A DNA stretch of 64,000 bases from contig NZ_CP053452.2 of the NCBI RefSeq assembly GCF_013128195.2, positions 2,232,001 to 2,296,000 of the forward strand. The letters run 5' to 3'. Source of the DNA: Frigoriglobus tundricola. GTDB taxonomy: Bacteria; Planctomycetota; Planctomycetia; Gemmatales; Gemmataceae. The notes under the pieces are model-generated. The model worked only from the letters and a program-made list of their open reading frames with translations. It was not told the origin of the DNA and did no database searches. The translations under genes and the position numbers were made by a program. Below, one piece after another: positions 18,601-25,936 of this stretch. Each line of letters starts with the position of its first letter. The stretch's first letter is position 1.

Positions 18601-20146
18601 GATCGCAGAAGTGGGGCACGTCGGCCGTCCAGCGGGGCTTGAGCGCCGGCGGTTCGCCCGAGGGCGGCTCATACGGCACCGACTCGGCGACGACTTTCGC
18701 AGGCGGAACGACGGTGTCGGGGGCCTCGTCCTTGACCAGGGGGTCAGCCTTTTCTTTCGGCTTTGGGTCCTCCGCGGGGGCTTTCGGGGCAGCCCCCGGT
18801 TCCACCGGCACAGCCGGAGGAGCGGGGGACCCCTGAACCGTCTCCTGTGGCTTCTTTCCGCCCGAGAACAGGACCGCCGCGACGGCGACGGCGGCCATTA
18901 CCAGCGCGCCGCCGGTGATCAGTACCCAGGCGGGCATTCCGCCCGCGGGCGTTTTTTCATCCCGGTTGGCTTTCTTCTTCTTGCCCCGGGGCCTTTTGGG
19001 TGCAACGAGTTCGACGTCGATCTCGTCCCCCGCTGCGGTTTCGGCCCGGGGCCTGACCGCGGCGGCCGTCACAGGCGTCGGTACGAGGTCGGCTACCGGC
19101 GCCGGGACACGAACCGGCTCGGGCGGGCGGGACGGGTACGACGGCTCCGGGGGAAGGGGAACCGGTACGGGGAGGGGCACGCCGAGTGCCGCCGCGGCTT
19201 CACGGCGGGTGGCGTCGTCCAGCGGGGTCACGTCGCCTTCGGGGGCGAGTTGGTCCAGCCAGGGCGTTTGCGGGAGCGGCTTGCCGCACGCGATCGCGAG
19301 CCGCCCGACGAGCGATTGCAGGCCGGGGTCGCCCGCGTGCCACAGCTCCTTCATCAGCTTCGATTCGGCCGGCTTCTTGTAGTCGTCCTCGGTGAACAGC
19401 AGGTTGTCGCCGGTGTCGCACTTCGCCCACAGGGCCGGACCGACCACCGACAGACCTTTGAGCGCGGTGGCGACGACCAGGTGCGGGAACCGGTCCACGT
19501 CGGCCGAGTACGCGCGGGTCGCGGCCCGCGCCGGGTGCTGGAACGCCGGGTGCCCGGACTCGCCCGAGGGCGTGTTGGCCAGGGCCGGCAGCCACATGCC
19601 GTCGTAGTCGATCAGCTTCAGCCCGAACGCCCCCGGGCGCGAGCCCGGAACCAGAAGCACGTTCCCGTGCTGCACGTCGGCGTGGGCGATGCCCGCCTCG
19701 CGGAGCCGCTTGCACAGGCGGCCCCACATCTGGCCCAGCGCCGAGAGGACCGCCGGCTTGGCCGCGTTGTCGCGGACCACCTGGTTGAGCTGGAACCCCT
19801 CGACCCACTCCATTTTGACGGCCGGGCGCCACGCCCCGCCGACCCAGATGCCCTCGGTCAGATAGGTGAACCCGACCGTGAACGGCAGGTTGGCCGCCGC
19901 CAGCGCTTCGCTCACCCGGGCGTACCGGTCGGCGAGCCCGACGACCGGGCGGGTGAAGCACTTGACCGCCCAGTCCCGCCCGTCGGCCCCGCGCACCTGG
20001 TAGACGTCGGCGAAGTTGCCGGACCGCGGGAGCGGGAGGCCGGTCGCCCCGACCACCGCCTCGGCCGCCCTGAGATCGGGGTCGGCGAACGCGGTCCGCG
20101 GGTTCTGCACGGCCTCGTTGAACTCGTGCGCGAGCGGCCAACTCAT
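15608..20146 (-). CDS. Membrane-anchored protein kinase fused to triplicated WD40-like propeller
   Basis: 1512 residues. Residues ~1-300 form a divergent protein kinase fold: a glycine-loop equivalent at SGNFADVYQV, the beta3 lysine K62 (WAVKCF), catalytic loop HADVQHGN (H155, D157, N162) and a DYDG motif (D180) in place of DFG. A Pro-rich and Lys-rich linker leads to one membrane helix at about 402-425 (PAWVLITGGALVMAAVAV). Beyond it lie three long related blocks, each with a segment like RFRWFKLPAGQPDGEWAF and DGKTGAVLHSF, forming WD40/YVTN-type propellers outside the membrane. It is the last gene of a vWA-PP2C-kinase set. It probably phosphorylates Ser/Thr, with the propeller sensing an external ligand; this is inferred. 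Confidence 0.85.
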   Translation of the reverse strand: MSWPLAHEFNEAVQNPRTAFADPDLRAAEAVVGATGLPLPRSGNFADVYQVRGADGRDWAVKCFTRPVVGLADRYARVSEALAAANLPFTVGFTYLTEGIWVGGAWRPAVKMEWVEGFQLNQVVRDNAAKPAVLSALGQMWGRLCKRLREAGIAHADVQHGNVLLVPGSRPGAFGLKLIDYDGMWLPALANTPSGESGHPAFQHPARAATRAYSADVDRFPHLVVATALKGLSVVGPALWAKCDTGDNLLFTEDDYKKPAESKLMKELWHAGDPGLQSLVGRLAIACGKPLPQTPWLDQLAPEGDVTPLDDATRREAAAALGVPLPVPVPLPPEPSYPSRPPEPVRVPAPVADLVPTPVTAAAVRPRAETAAGDEIDVELVAPKRPRGKKKKANRDEKTPAGGMPAWVLITGGALVMAAVAVAAVLFSGGKKPQETVQGSPAPPAVPVEPGAAPKAPAEDPKPKEKADPLVKDEAPDTVVPPAKVVAESVPYEPPSGEPPALKPRWTADVPHFCDHISFALTGRTLLAGSSRRGGGAALDVATGGRRDQFADLLKGPSATFFPLTGGRVGTWAPGAFTIDLWNDQTGERRQKLDLPAVPQDDTGCSPQVSLSRNARYAAVGWVRTQYASRPVSDLALRVFDLTTRNTVVSLDWTGGHVHFTADASRVLVAEFYGRCRWFKLPSGEPDGEWSLDAAAGPGHSITGTSANGSVLAHVGSLKRNGGLGTATVDGKTGAVLRLLTPTSGLDSSYRAGISADARRIAVPWADTQGNLVYDVSDLRTGAIIGRIASGAPLCSATFSPDGTALALTVGGAKPSVQLFDIPAGAAAPAPPAPGGPPDAATPPAPGPVAQLRVRWSAGTKTKMNGKVYIDRDGQAVAIVNSGVPWNIAAFDARTGASVRDLPDLTSNFFRMFRLEKGKFGYQDTAEKRVVVWDPAAGKATPVPFPTPAGLGGHTPYVNVSPDGRYIAAGHFVSGGGKEPTPTELRVIDTTTDQSVVMLDWLGGTTAFTADSSRVLVLDDTGRFRWFKLPAGQPDGEWAFGLKPNGFNARDLFISADGGVILYHGRPPQKEEAHHLLDGKTGAVLHSFPANRYLSYAGSVSDDGRHVMLLRTDGFGTGHTVEVRDVRGRLVASAKMSQAGDGARTTADISWKGRAVAMHDPGNKKVAVYDLPDLTGTAAAVPDPDVPPLKANRSIECQTKLTDAAPYFADDGQTLVLVATTGPVAAAAFNVRTGAAGKELTAPLKKGQFHHLFALEKAKVAIQSDTDKELLVWEPGTGKTSVRSFPAPAVPGGVPSVNVSPDGRYLAVGSARPAPGLKGAEAPLQVIDTVSRKPVVSLNWHAGATAFTADSTRVLVVDDTDRFRWFKLPAGRPDGEWAFDREPDGNNARLMGTSARGEAVLYHGRPPGKDEAAHLLDGKNGTVLHSFAAQRHLDTGGSVSDDGKSVMLITRATADGTHWAEVFDARGALCAAVKLPPGDRTVAVSWKTRVAAIYDRAAQRVTTYDLPAPAGP

Positions 20147-20506
20147 GACGACTCCTGGGCAACGAATCGTGACTCAGACAAGGCTCTCGACCGTGTTTTC
20201 CCGGGCTTCGAGCCGCGGGTGTCGGTCGCGGTCGAGCGCGGCTCTGCACGCGCGGCCGCGACGGCGGACGCGAGACGCGGGAAGGCCAGGGCCGTCGGGC
20301 CGCGTCGCAAAGCGGCCGCGACCGCGACCGACACCACGCGCCCGACGGCCGCTCAGACCAATGACGGTGCGAGCCGGCTGGCAAGACCGGCGCGCCCGGT
20401 GCGAACGAAGGGCGCGCACCGCACTCAAGCCCGCTATCCGACTCAACCCATATCGCCCCGGCCGCACAGAGACGGGCCAGAGTAAGAAATTACGATGATC
20501 CCGTAA
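20147..20506 (-). other. 360-base intergenic spacer with long-range inverted repeat
   Basis: No convincing gene is present between the PP2C stop and the kinase start. A 17-base perfect inverted repeat (ggtgtcggtcgcggtcg at 20218-20234 and its complement at 20319-20335) brackets a CG-rich core, so the leader of the kinase transcript could fold into a large stem. I see no clear promoter. Confidence 0.5.
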
Positions 20507-21226
20507 TCAGTCCGCCGCGGGCAAGCGGATCGCCACGATCGACACGTCGTCGTTCAGCGTGTTTTGTACGGCCCGGCACCAGTCGAGGAGGAGGGCCGGG
20601 TTACGGGTGTCGAGTGCGGCACCGCCCGCGGCCACGGCCGCGGCCCGCGCGGCCGGGTCGAACAGGCGGGCGGCGGCGGCGTCGGTGGCGAGCAACAGCA
20701 GGTCGCCGGCCTCGGCCCGGCCCGCGCACCATTCCGGCTCCGGACACGGGCTCGCGGTCGCACTGGGCACCAGCGGGGGCCGGCTCCCGAACGCCCCGGC
20801 CGATTCGAGGGGGAACGTGAGCGCCACGGTTCCGCCGCGAACGTGAACGAGACAACTGTCGCCGATGGCGACCGCCCGCCACGCCCACCCGCCCCGGGAG
20901 CGGCGGAGGTCGAGCCCGATCAGGGTCGCGAACGATCCCTGCTCCTGCTTCTCGGCCACGTACCAGGGCTGCGGCCCGTCCGGCGCCGGCGGGGTCCAGT
21001 CCCGGGCCGCTCCGAGCCAGTCGGCGAAATCCGCCGGTTCCGGCGGGCGCTCGATGTAAGCGGCGACGAGGCGCGCGGCCCACGGGCCGGACTCCCACCC
21101 CTCGGTCGCCCCGTCGGACACCGCGAACCGGAGGGCGTCGGACGAGACGGCGGTCGTGTCCTCGTTCTCCTCGGACCGGTTGCCGCGCTTGGGCACCGTC
21201 GCTGCGATCCACTCGGGGGCGGGCAT
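20507..21226 (-). CDS. PP2C-type protein phosphatase
   Basis: 239 residues from ATG 21226. The metal-binding PP2C motifs are recognisable: NRSEENEDTTAV (N-E-D), VSDGATEGW (DG), AIGDSCLVHV (GDS), LLLATDAAAARLF (TD) and the C-terminal LNDDVSIVAI (DD). It should remove phosphate from Ser/Thr using Mn/Mg in the cytoplasm. It sits 53 bases after the vWA gene and upstream of the kinase gene on the same strand, so it is the natural antagonist of that kinase. The fold is shorter than eukaryotic PP2C, as is usual for these bacterial triad members. Confidence 0.85.
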   Translation of the reverse strand: MPAPEWIAATVPKRGNRSEENEDTTAVSSDALRFAVSDGATEGWESGPWAARLVAAYIERPPEPADFADWLGAARDWTPPAPDGPQPWYVAEKQEQGSFATLIGLDLRRSRGGWAWRAVAIGDSCLVHVRGGTVALTFPLESAGAFGSRPPLVPSATASPCPEPEWCAGRAEAGDLLLLATDAAAARLFDPAARAAAVAAGGAALDTRNPALLLDWCRAVQNTLNDDVSIVAIRLPAAD

Positions 21227-21279
21227 AGCGTGTACCGAATCGGTGTGATGGCCTTCTGGCGCCGGCCGTGCGGGCTCGG

Positions 21280-23373
21280 TCACTTGCCGGAGGGCGTGAC
21301 GCGGGTGCCGATGTCGAGGAACCGGACGATCGCCGTCGGGTCGGCGTTGATCACCACCCCGCGCGCCCGCGGTTGCACGCCGTGCCCCTCGGCCCGTGCG
21401 GCCTCCAGCAGCTTGGGCGGCAGCACGCTGGACATGCGGAACAGGAGCTTGGAACACACGTCGGTCAGGTGGGCCTCGGTGGCCGGGAAGTAGTCGGCCG
21501 CGACCGGCTTGCTCGAGATGAGCAGATTGAAGAGCAGGGTCGCGCCGTCGCGGGTGCCCTGGTTGGTGATCAGCCGGGCGTTGTACTGCGGGTTGCCGTC
21601 GCTGGGCATCCCGTCGGTCAGGTTGAGGACGATCGGCGGGTACGCGTCGGGGAACTCGGTGACGAACCCCTGGACGGCCAGGCCGGCGGCGGCGAGCGCT
21701 TCGCACATGGGCGTCTGGCCGCTCGCCTCGGGGTCGTACCACACCGGGAACTTCACCTTCTGTTCCAGAACCCCGCCGACGCCGTCCGGGATGAGCTTCG
21801 TCCGGGTTTCCACGCGCAGCGGGTGCGCGCCGAGCTGGCTGACGGGGATCAGGACGTTGTGCGGTGCGGCGCCGCCCAGCCCGGCCTTGACGCTCTGGCC
21901 GTAGCCCAGCACGCCGACGCGGAAGTAGTCCCGGACCCCGTCCGCCTTGGCCGACCTGAGTACCACGTTCTGGATCAGCCGGTTCAGCGCGTCGGCGACG
22001 ACCCCGGCTTTCGTCTGTCCGGTACCGGCGATGAACGGGTCGGCCATCGACTTCGATTGGTCGATGAGGAGCAGCAGGCACGCCGGGCTCGTGCGGGTGA
22101 TGGGGGCCGCGTAGGTCATCGCGCCGACCGGGCGCGACGGCGGAGCGCCGGGGCGGACGCGGGGGCCGGTCCCGCGGGCGCCGCCGCGGCGCCGGGGGCC
22201 GGCCGCGCGCGCGCGGGGCGCCGGAGCGGGCGGAGTCGGGGCGTCGTCCAGGGAGAGCGCGTCGTCGGCGTTGACGGCCGGGTCGTCGAGCGAGATCATC
22301 TCCCCGGCGTCGGGGAGCGGCGGAAGGGGCGGCGCCTTCGTCCGCACGCGGGCGTCCTCGAGCCAGCTGCGCACGTCCCATTCGCCGCCGACGAACTGGT
22401 GAATGTCGTCCACCGTTGCCCACTCGCCGCGGGCCACGACCTTGATCAGGTCCTTCATGGCGCTCGGGAGCGACTCGGTCACCGGCTTGCGGAGTTCGGG
22501 CGACGAGCGACCGAGGGCGAACGTGTCCAGCACCAGGCCGTTCGGGGCGAGGGCGTCGGGGGCGAGCGTTTTTCCAGGCGCCCCGAGGTACGTGCCGACG
22601 ACGCGGCCGAGCCGGGGGTCGCGGAGGTCCCGTTGGGCCGGTTCGTAAGTGGAGAACGTCAGGTCGGCCACGGCCGACTGCGGCAGGAGGCGGACCGCGC
22701 CGTATAGAAGGAGCGCGAGGACACCCGGTTCGGCGTGGACGTACAACCGCCGGTTCGCGTCCTCGGTGAGCACGAGGGCCGCGAGGAACAGGCGGCCGAA
22801 CAGGTCGCGGCGCTCGCCGGGGGTGCCGCGCAGCCGCGGGGGGCAGACGGTCCGGCTCAGCTCGGTCGGCCCGGGGGGCGAGTCGCCCAGGAACGCGGTG
22901 AGGGCCGCGTCGCTCACGAGGGCTCCCACGGGCAGTTCGACGTTGCCCGGGAGCGCCTTGGACGCGCCGGGCGGGTAATCGGTCACCCATTCGTCGGCGC
23001 CCCAGGAGCGGAGCACCGCGGCGGCCGGGGCCGCGGGGAACTGCATCAGGTGGGAGAAGTAGGAGCGGTCCCGCCCGACCGTGTCCTTGACGAGGTACGC
23101 GGAATGGGCCGCCCACACCCCGCCCGCGGGGTGCCGGGCGCGGGCCAGCCGGCGCGGGGCGTTCGCCGCCGACGGGGGGTCGCGCCACAAATCAATGGGC
23201 AGTTCGTAGGGCGGATAGCGAAACGCCGCGTCGAGAGCGGCGGGATCGATCTTCGATGCCGCCCGGACCGTGTAGCCCGGGTTGTTCAGCACGCTGTCGG
23301 CGGGGGCGCAGTGGGTGACATAATATTGGTCACCAACGAACACGCCGTCCTCTGTTTCCTCCGCTCTCGCCAC
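21280..23373 (-). CDS. von Willebrand factor A protein with GAP1-N2-like N-terminal domain
   Basis: 697 residues. The C-terminal third (about 425-640) is a vWA domain with a full MIDAS: DQSKSM (DxSxS), the Thr in SGQTPMCEAL, and the Asp in NLTDGMPSDG. The N-terminal ~300 residues (VGDQYYVTHCAPADSV, AAFRYPPYELP, SAYLVKDTVGRDRSYFSHL) have the pattern I associate with the GAP1-N2 domain of GTPase-associated systems (YTSC..., YPP, then a ...G.FFAH-like block); I hold this at moderate confidence. A Pro/Ala/Arg-rich linker joins the two. The gene is the first of the vWA-PP2C-kinase set. vWA proteins of this kind are thought to scaffold or receive the phosphorylation. Confidence 0.82.
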   Translation of the reverse strand: MARAEETEDGVFVGDQYYVTHCAPADSVLNNPGYTVRAASKIDPAALDAAFRYPPYELPIDLWRDPPSAANAPRRLARARHPAGGVWAAHSAYLVKDTVGRDRSYFSHLMQFPAAPAAAVLRSWGADEWVTDYPPGASKALPGNVELPVGALVSDAALTAFLGDSPPGPTELSRTVCPPRLRGTPGERRDLFGRLFLAALVLTEDANRRLYVHAEPGVLALLLYGAVRLLPQSAVADLTFSTYEPAQRDLRDPRLGRVVGTYLGAPGKTLAPDALAPNGLVLDTFALGRSSPELRKPVTESLPSAMKDLIKVVARGEWATVDDIHQFVGGEWDVRSWLEDARVRTKAPPLPPLPDAGEMISLDDPAVNADDALSLDDAPTPPAPAPRARAAGPRRRGGARGTGPRVRPGAPPSRPVGAMTYAAPITRTSPACLLLLIDQSKSMADPFIAGTGQTKAGVVADALNRLIQNVVLRSAKADGVRDYFRVGVLGYGQSVKAGLGGAAPHNVLIPVSQLGAHPLRVETRTKLIPDGVGGVLEQKVKFPVWYDPEASGQTPMCEALAAAGLAVQGFVTEFPDAYPPIVLNLTDGMPSDGNPQYNARLITNQGTRDGATLLFNLLISSKPVAADYFPATEAHLTDVCSKLLFRMSSVLPPKLLEAARAEGHGVQPRARGVVINADPTAIVRFLDIGTRVTPSGK

Positions 23374-23542
23374 GGCCGCTCCTCACATGTGCGGAACTCA
23401 TACGGCCGCTACGGCACCCGGTTCGGCCAGTCGTAACGCGGTGAAGCGAGTTGAATCGTATCGCGAGCGAGAGTGAGATTCAACTGTCCCGTTGTGTTCG
23501 GGGCGGGGGCGCGGGGATTCAGGACCGGGCGTAACGCCGAGT

Positions 23543-23626
23543 AAAGTAGGCCGTTCGCTCCGCGAGTGGCGCCCTCCCATTAGGGGTTGGCGCTCGGCGC
23601 CACTCGCGGAGCGAGTGACCTACTTT
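23543..23626. repeat. Palindromic element, copy 1 of a dispersed pair
   Basis: The 84 bases begin aaagtagg and end cctacttt, with long inner arms (cgctccgcgagtggcgcc and its complement) around a non-palindromic centre (ctcccattaggggttgg). A second copy with the same ends and similar core is at 50005-50089. It lies in the 370-base gap upstream of the vWA gene, which also holds the terminator at 23675-23726 and otherwise nothing I recognise. Confidence 0.85.
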
Positions 23627-23674
23627 CACGCAATCCTCGGGACCGGCTGTTCGGGCAGTCGGACCCCGAACGAG

Positions 23675-23726
23675 AAACGGCGAACCGCGGTCGCGCCCCC
23701 GAGCACGCGACCGCGGTTCGCCGTTT
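23675..23726 (-). terminator. Terminator of the gene at 23744
   Basis: A perfect 21-base stem (aaacggcgaaccgcggtcgcg, loop of 10) begins 18 bases beyond the stop codon at 23744. On the minus strand it is followed by CTCG, with TTT at the base of the stem. Confidence 0.65.
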
Positions 23727-23743
23727 GGGGCCGGGCGCGGGGG

Positions 23744-24604
23744 TCACTTCATCTTGGTGGTGGACTCACCGCTGATCGGACCGGACAGGGTCATATCGAG
23801 CTTCATGCCTTCCTGCTTCACGGTTCCGGCCAGCTTGATCTTGCCCTCGAACTTCTCCTTCACGCTCACACCGGTCTTGATCGACTTCCAGGTGGTGATC
23901 TTCATCTCCATTTCCACGTCCAGGGTCGGCTCGCCGTCGTCCTTCATCTTGCCGGTGATCTTGGCGGTCGATTCGATGACGGCGACCTTTTCGTCGTCCA
24001 GTTCCTCCACCTTGGCGAACGTCTGGTTCACCTTCCCCTTGATCTCGGTGAACGAGTTGCCCAGCAGCTTGTTCAGTGCGGCGGCGTCCACGCTCCACTT
24101 GTGCCCGACCTTGACCTTCTTCTCGGGGTACAGGTCGTCGTCGTTCTCGATGCCGTTGCGGTTGTCCAGTTCCTTCTTCTGCTTGTCGCTCGGCTTGGTG
24201 TCCACCAGCGAGTGCTTCCACTTCTTGCCGTCCCGTTCGCTGATGATCGTTTCCTTCTCCAGCGCGGTCGGCTCGGTTTGGGTCATCTCGTTGGCGGTCA
24301 CCTCGGCCTGTTCCTTGATCACTTTGGTCTGGCACTTGGTCACTTCGCGGCCGTCCACCGCCAGCACCTTCGCCTCCTCCTCGCTGGTGACGAGGAGCGT
24401 CATTTTGATGTCGAGAGTCTGCCCGGCCAGCTTGATCGTGGTGTCGGCTTCCTTGATCTTGAGGGTGCCCTTGCTGACGAACACCTGGCCCTTCTCCGGG
24501 GCCGGGCCGCGGAGGTCGTAGGTCTCGTCGTCCGCCGCGCGCCCCAGGTTGAGCGCCGTGAGTGCCACGGCGACCGCCCCGATCGTCCACTTGAGCTTGA
24601 GCAT
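23744..24604 (-). CDS. Secreted protein of unknown function
   Basis: 286 residues with a signal peptide (MLKLKWTIGAVAVALTALNL, cut near GRAAD). The mature protein is very rich in Lys, Glu, Thr and Asp and predicted beta-sheet segments (e.g. KMTLLVTSEEEAKVLAV, VAVIESTAKITGKMKDDGEP). I recognise no enzyme motif; the charge pattern suits a soluble periplasmic or surface beta-barrel or lipid-binding-like protein. It is monocistronic with its own terminator. Confidence 0.7.
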   Translation of the reverse strand: MLKLKWTIGAVAVALTALNLGRAADDETYDLRGPAPEKGQVFVSKGTLKIKEADTTIKLAGQTLDIKMTLLVTSEEEAKVLAVDGREVTKCQTKVIKEQAEVTANEMTQTEPTALEKETIISERDGKKWKHSLVDTKPSDKQKKELDNRNGIENDDDLYPEKKVKVGHKWSVDAAALNKLLGNSFTEIKGKVNQTFAKVEELDDEKVAVIESTAKITGKMKDDGEPTLDVEMEMKITTWKSIKTGVSVKEKFEGKIKLAGTVKQEGMKLDMTLSGPISGESTTKMK

Positions 24605-24694
24605 CGGTTCTCTCCTTCGGAATTGGATCGCAGCCCCCTCATCTTCCGGGTTCGTCCGCCGAAGGGCAATATTAACCCAACCGGGGGGCGCCGT

Positions 24695-25228
24695 TCATTC
24701 GTGCGGGTCGTTCAAGTTCAAGAAGCTCGCGAGCGCCACCCGCATCGAGTCGAACGCGCACTCCTCGTCCGGCACATCGATCGGGAACCGCCACTCGATC
24801 CCGGCGACGGCGTCGAGGGGCCGGGCGGACCGGGGCCGAACGGCGTCGGCCGTGAAGTACAGGTCCACCACCGGGTACGTCACCTCGCGGTACTGGTACT
24901 GGTTCGGGAACGACACGAGGAACTGGATCCGGTCGATCTCCAGCCCGACCTCCTCGCGCACCTCGCGGCGCATCCCGTCTTCCGCCGATTCGCCGTAGTC
25001 GATGAACCCGCCGGGCACGCCCAATTTCCCAGCCGCGGGATTTTTCGCCCGGCGGATGAGCAGCACGCGGCCCTCCGAGTCGAAAATGAACGCGGCGGCG
25101 GCGACCGCGGGGTTGAAATAGTACGTGAACCCGCACCGCGCGCAGACGAACGGCATCTCCCCCGAGTTCTTCGCGGCGCGCGGGGCGGCACAACGCGGAC
25201 AGTACTTGAAATGTTCGGTCGGGTGCAA
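24695..25228 (-). CDS. NUDIX hydrolase with N-terminal zinc ribbon (TTG start)
   Basis: The NUDIX box is GGFIDYGESAEDGMRREVREEVGLEI, a good match to GX5EX7REUXEEXGU, so it hydrolyses a nucleoside diphosphate linked to another group. The N-terminus has a zinc ribbon, CPRCAAP...CARCGF, as in NudC-like and small zinc-ribbon NUDIX proteins. I place the start at a TTG (25228) because GGAGG lies 5 bases before it. The open frame continues upstream to 25303, but those residues encode a palindromic repeat (gggtggctccagccaccc at 25250-25267). The substrate is unknown. Confidence 0.85.
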   Translation of the reverse strand: MHPTEHFKYCPRCAAPRAAKNSGEMPFVCARCGFTYYFNPAVAAAAFIFDSEGRVLLIRRAKNPAAGKLGVPGGFIDYGESAEDGMRREVREEVGLEIDRIQFLVSFPNQYQYREVTYPVVDLYFTADAVRPRSARPLDAVAGIEWRFPIDVPDEECAFDSMRVALASFLNLNDPHE

Positions 25229-25266
25229 AGTGGCCTCCGGGTTTTTGTCGGGTGGCTCCAGCCACC

Positions 25267-25926
25267 CTACGAGAATCCCAGCACATGATCGACCACCCAA
25301 CACCCTCGCGCGTGTGACGTTTTCGTGTCGCGACAGTGGTTCAGAATGTCTTCATCGTTACAGCCGGCGTCTTGCAGCGCGTCCGCCAGGATCGGCAGCC
25401 GGTCGAACGCGCGGTCGGCGTAGGCGCCGCGGGCCAGGGCGATGGCGTCTGAGGTGCGCCAGGAGGGGGCGAACGGGACGGGACGGAAGGGGTTCCCGAA
25501 GATGCATCGCGTGATGTGGGCGAGGTGGGCTTTTTCCGCGGCCGGCTTGTTCCCGCGGAGCGGGGTCAGGGCGGGCTTGCAGGTGTACTGCCACGCCCGC
25601 GCCGCCCCCCAGGTTACGTCAGCGGTCAGGCTATAAAAGACCGACCACAGCTCGCGCGGGAAGTGATTGAAACGGGTGCGGGATTCCGCTCGCGCTTGCG
25701 TGAGGCGGTGCGCCTCGATGGCGCCGTCCGCGAACTGCTCGGCGAGTTCGATCAGCGTGCGGAGCTTTTCGTCGCTGAGCGCGTCCCACGGGCGCCGCAC
25801 GCTCGCGCAGCCGAAGAGGCGGAACTTGCGGCGCCCGGCGGGCGAACGCAGCCCCGGGCCGGTTCGCCGGACGTGCAGGAGCATGTGGTACGGGTTCGTG
25901 GCGGCGCCCCACTCCGCTTCCGTCAC
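25267..25926 (-). CDS. Gemmataceae-type hypothetical protein (MTEAEW family)
   Basis: 219 residues starting MTEAEWGAATNPYHML. The order of motifs, KFRLFGCASVRRPWD, then AEQFADGAIEAHRL, a variable middle, and CIFGNPFRPVPFAPSWR, LPILADALQDAGC and ARGCWVVDHVLG, is typical of a large paralogous family in Gemmata genomes. Function unknown. Its stop overlaps nothing: the NUDIX start is 39 bases downstream. Confidence 0.7.
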   Translation of the reverse strand: MTEAEWGAATNPYHMLLHVRRTGPGLRSPAGRRKFRLFGCASVRRPWDALSDEKLRTLIELAEQFADGAIEAHRLTQARAESRTRFNHFPRELWSVFYSLTADVTWGAARAWQYTCKPALTPLRGNKPAAEKAHLAHITRCIFGNPFRPVPFAPSWRTSDAIALARGAYADRAFDRLPILADALQDAGCNDEDILNHCRDTKTSHARGCWVVDHVLGFS

Positions 25927-25936
25927 GGCCGCGCCC

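Noticed and set aside
24695..25303. Longer NUDIX protein started at 25303
   Set aside because: The extra residues encode a palindromic repeat; a TTG with good ribosome site fits better.
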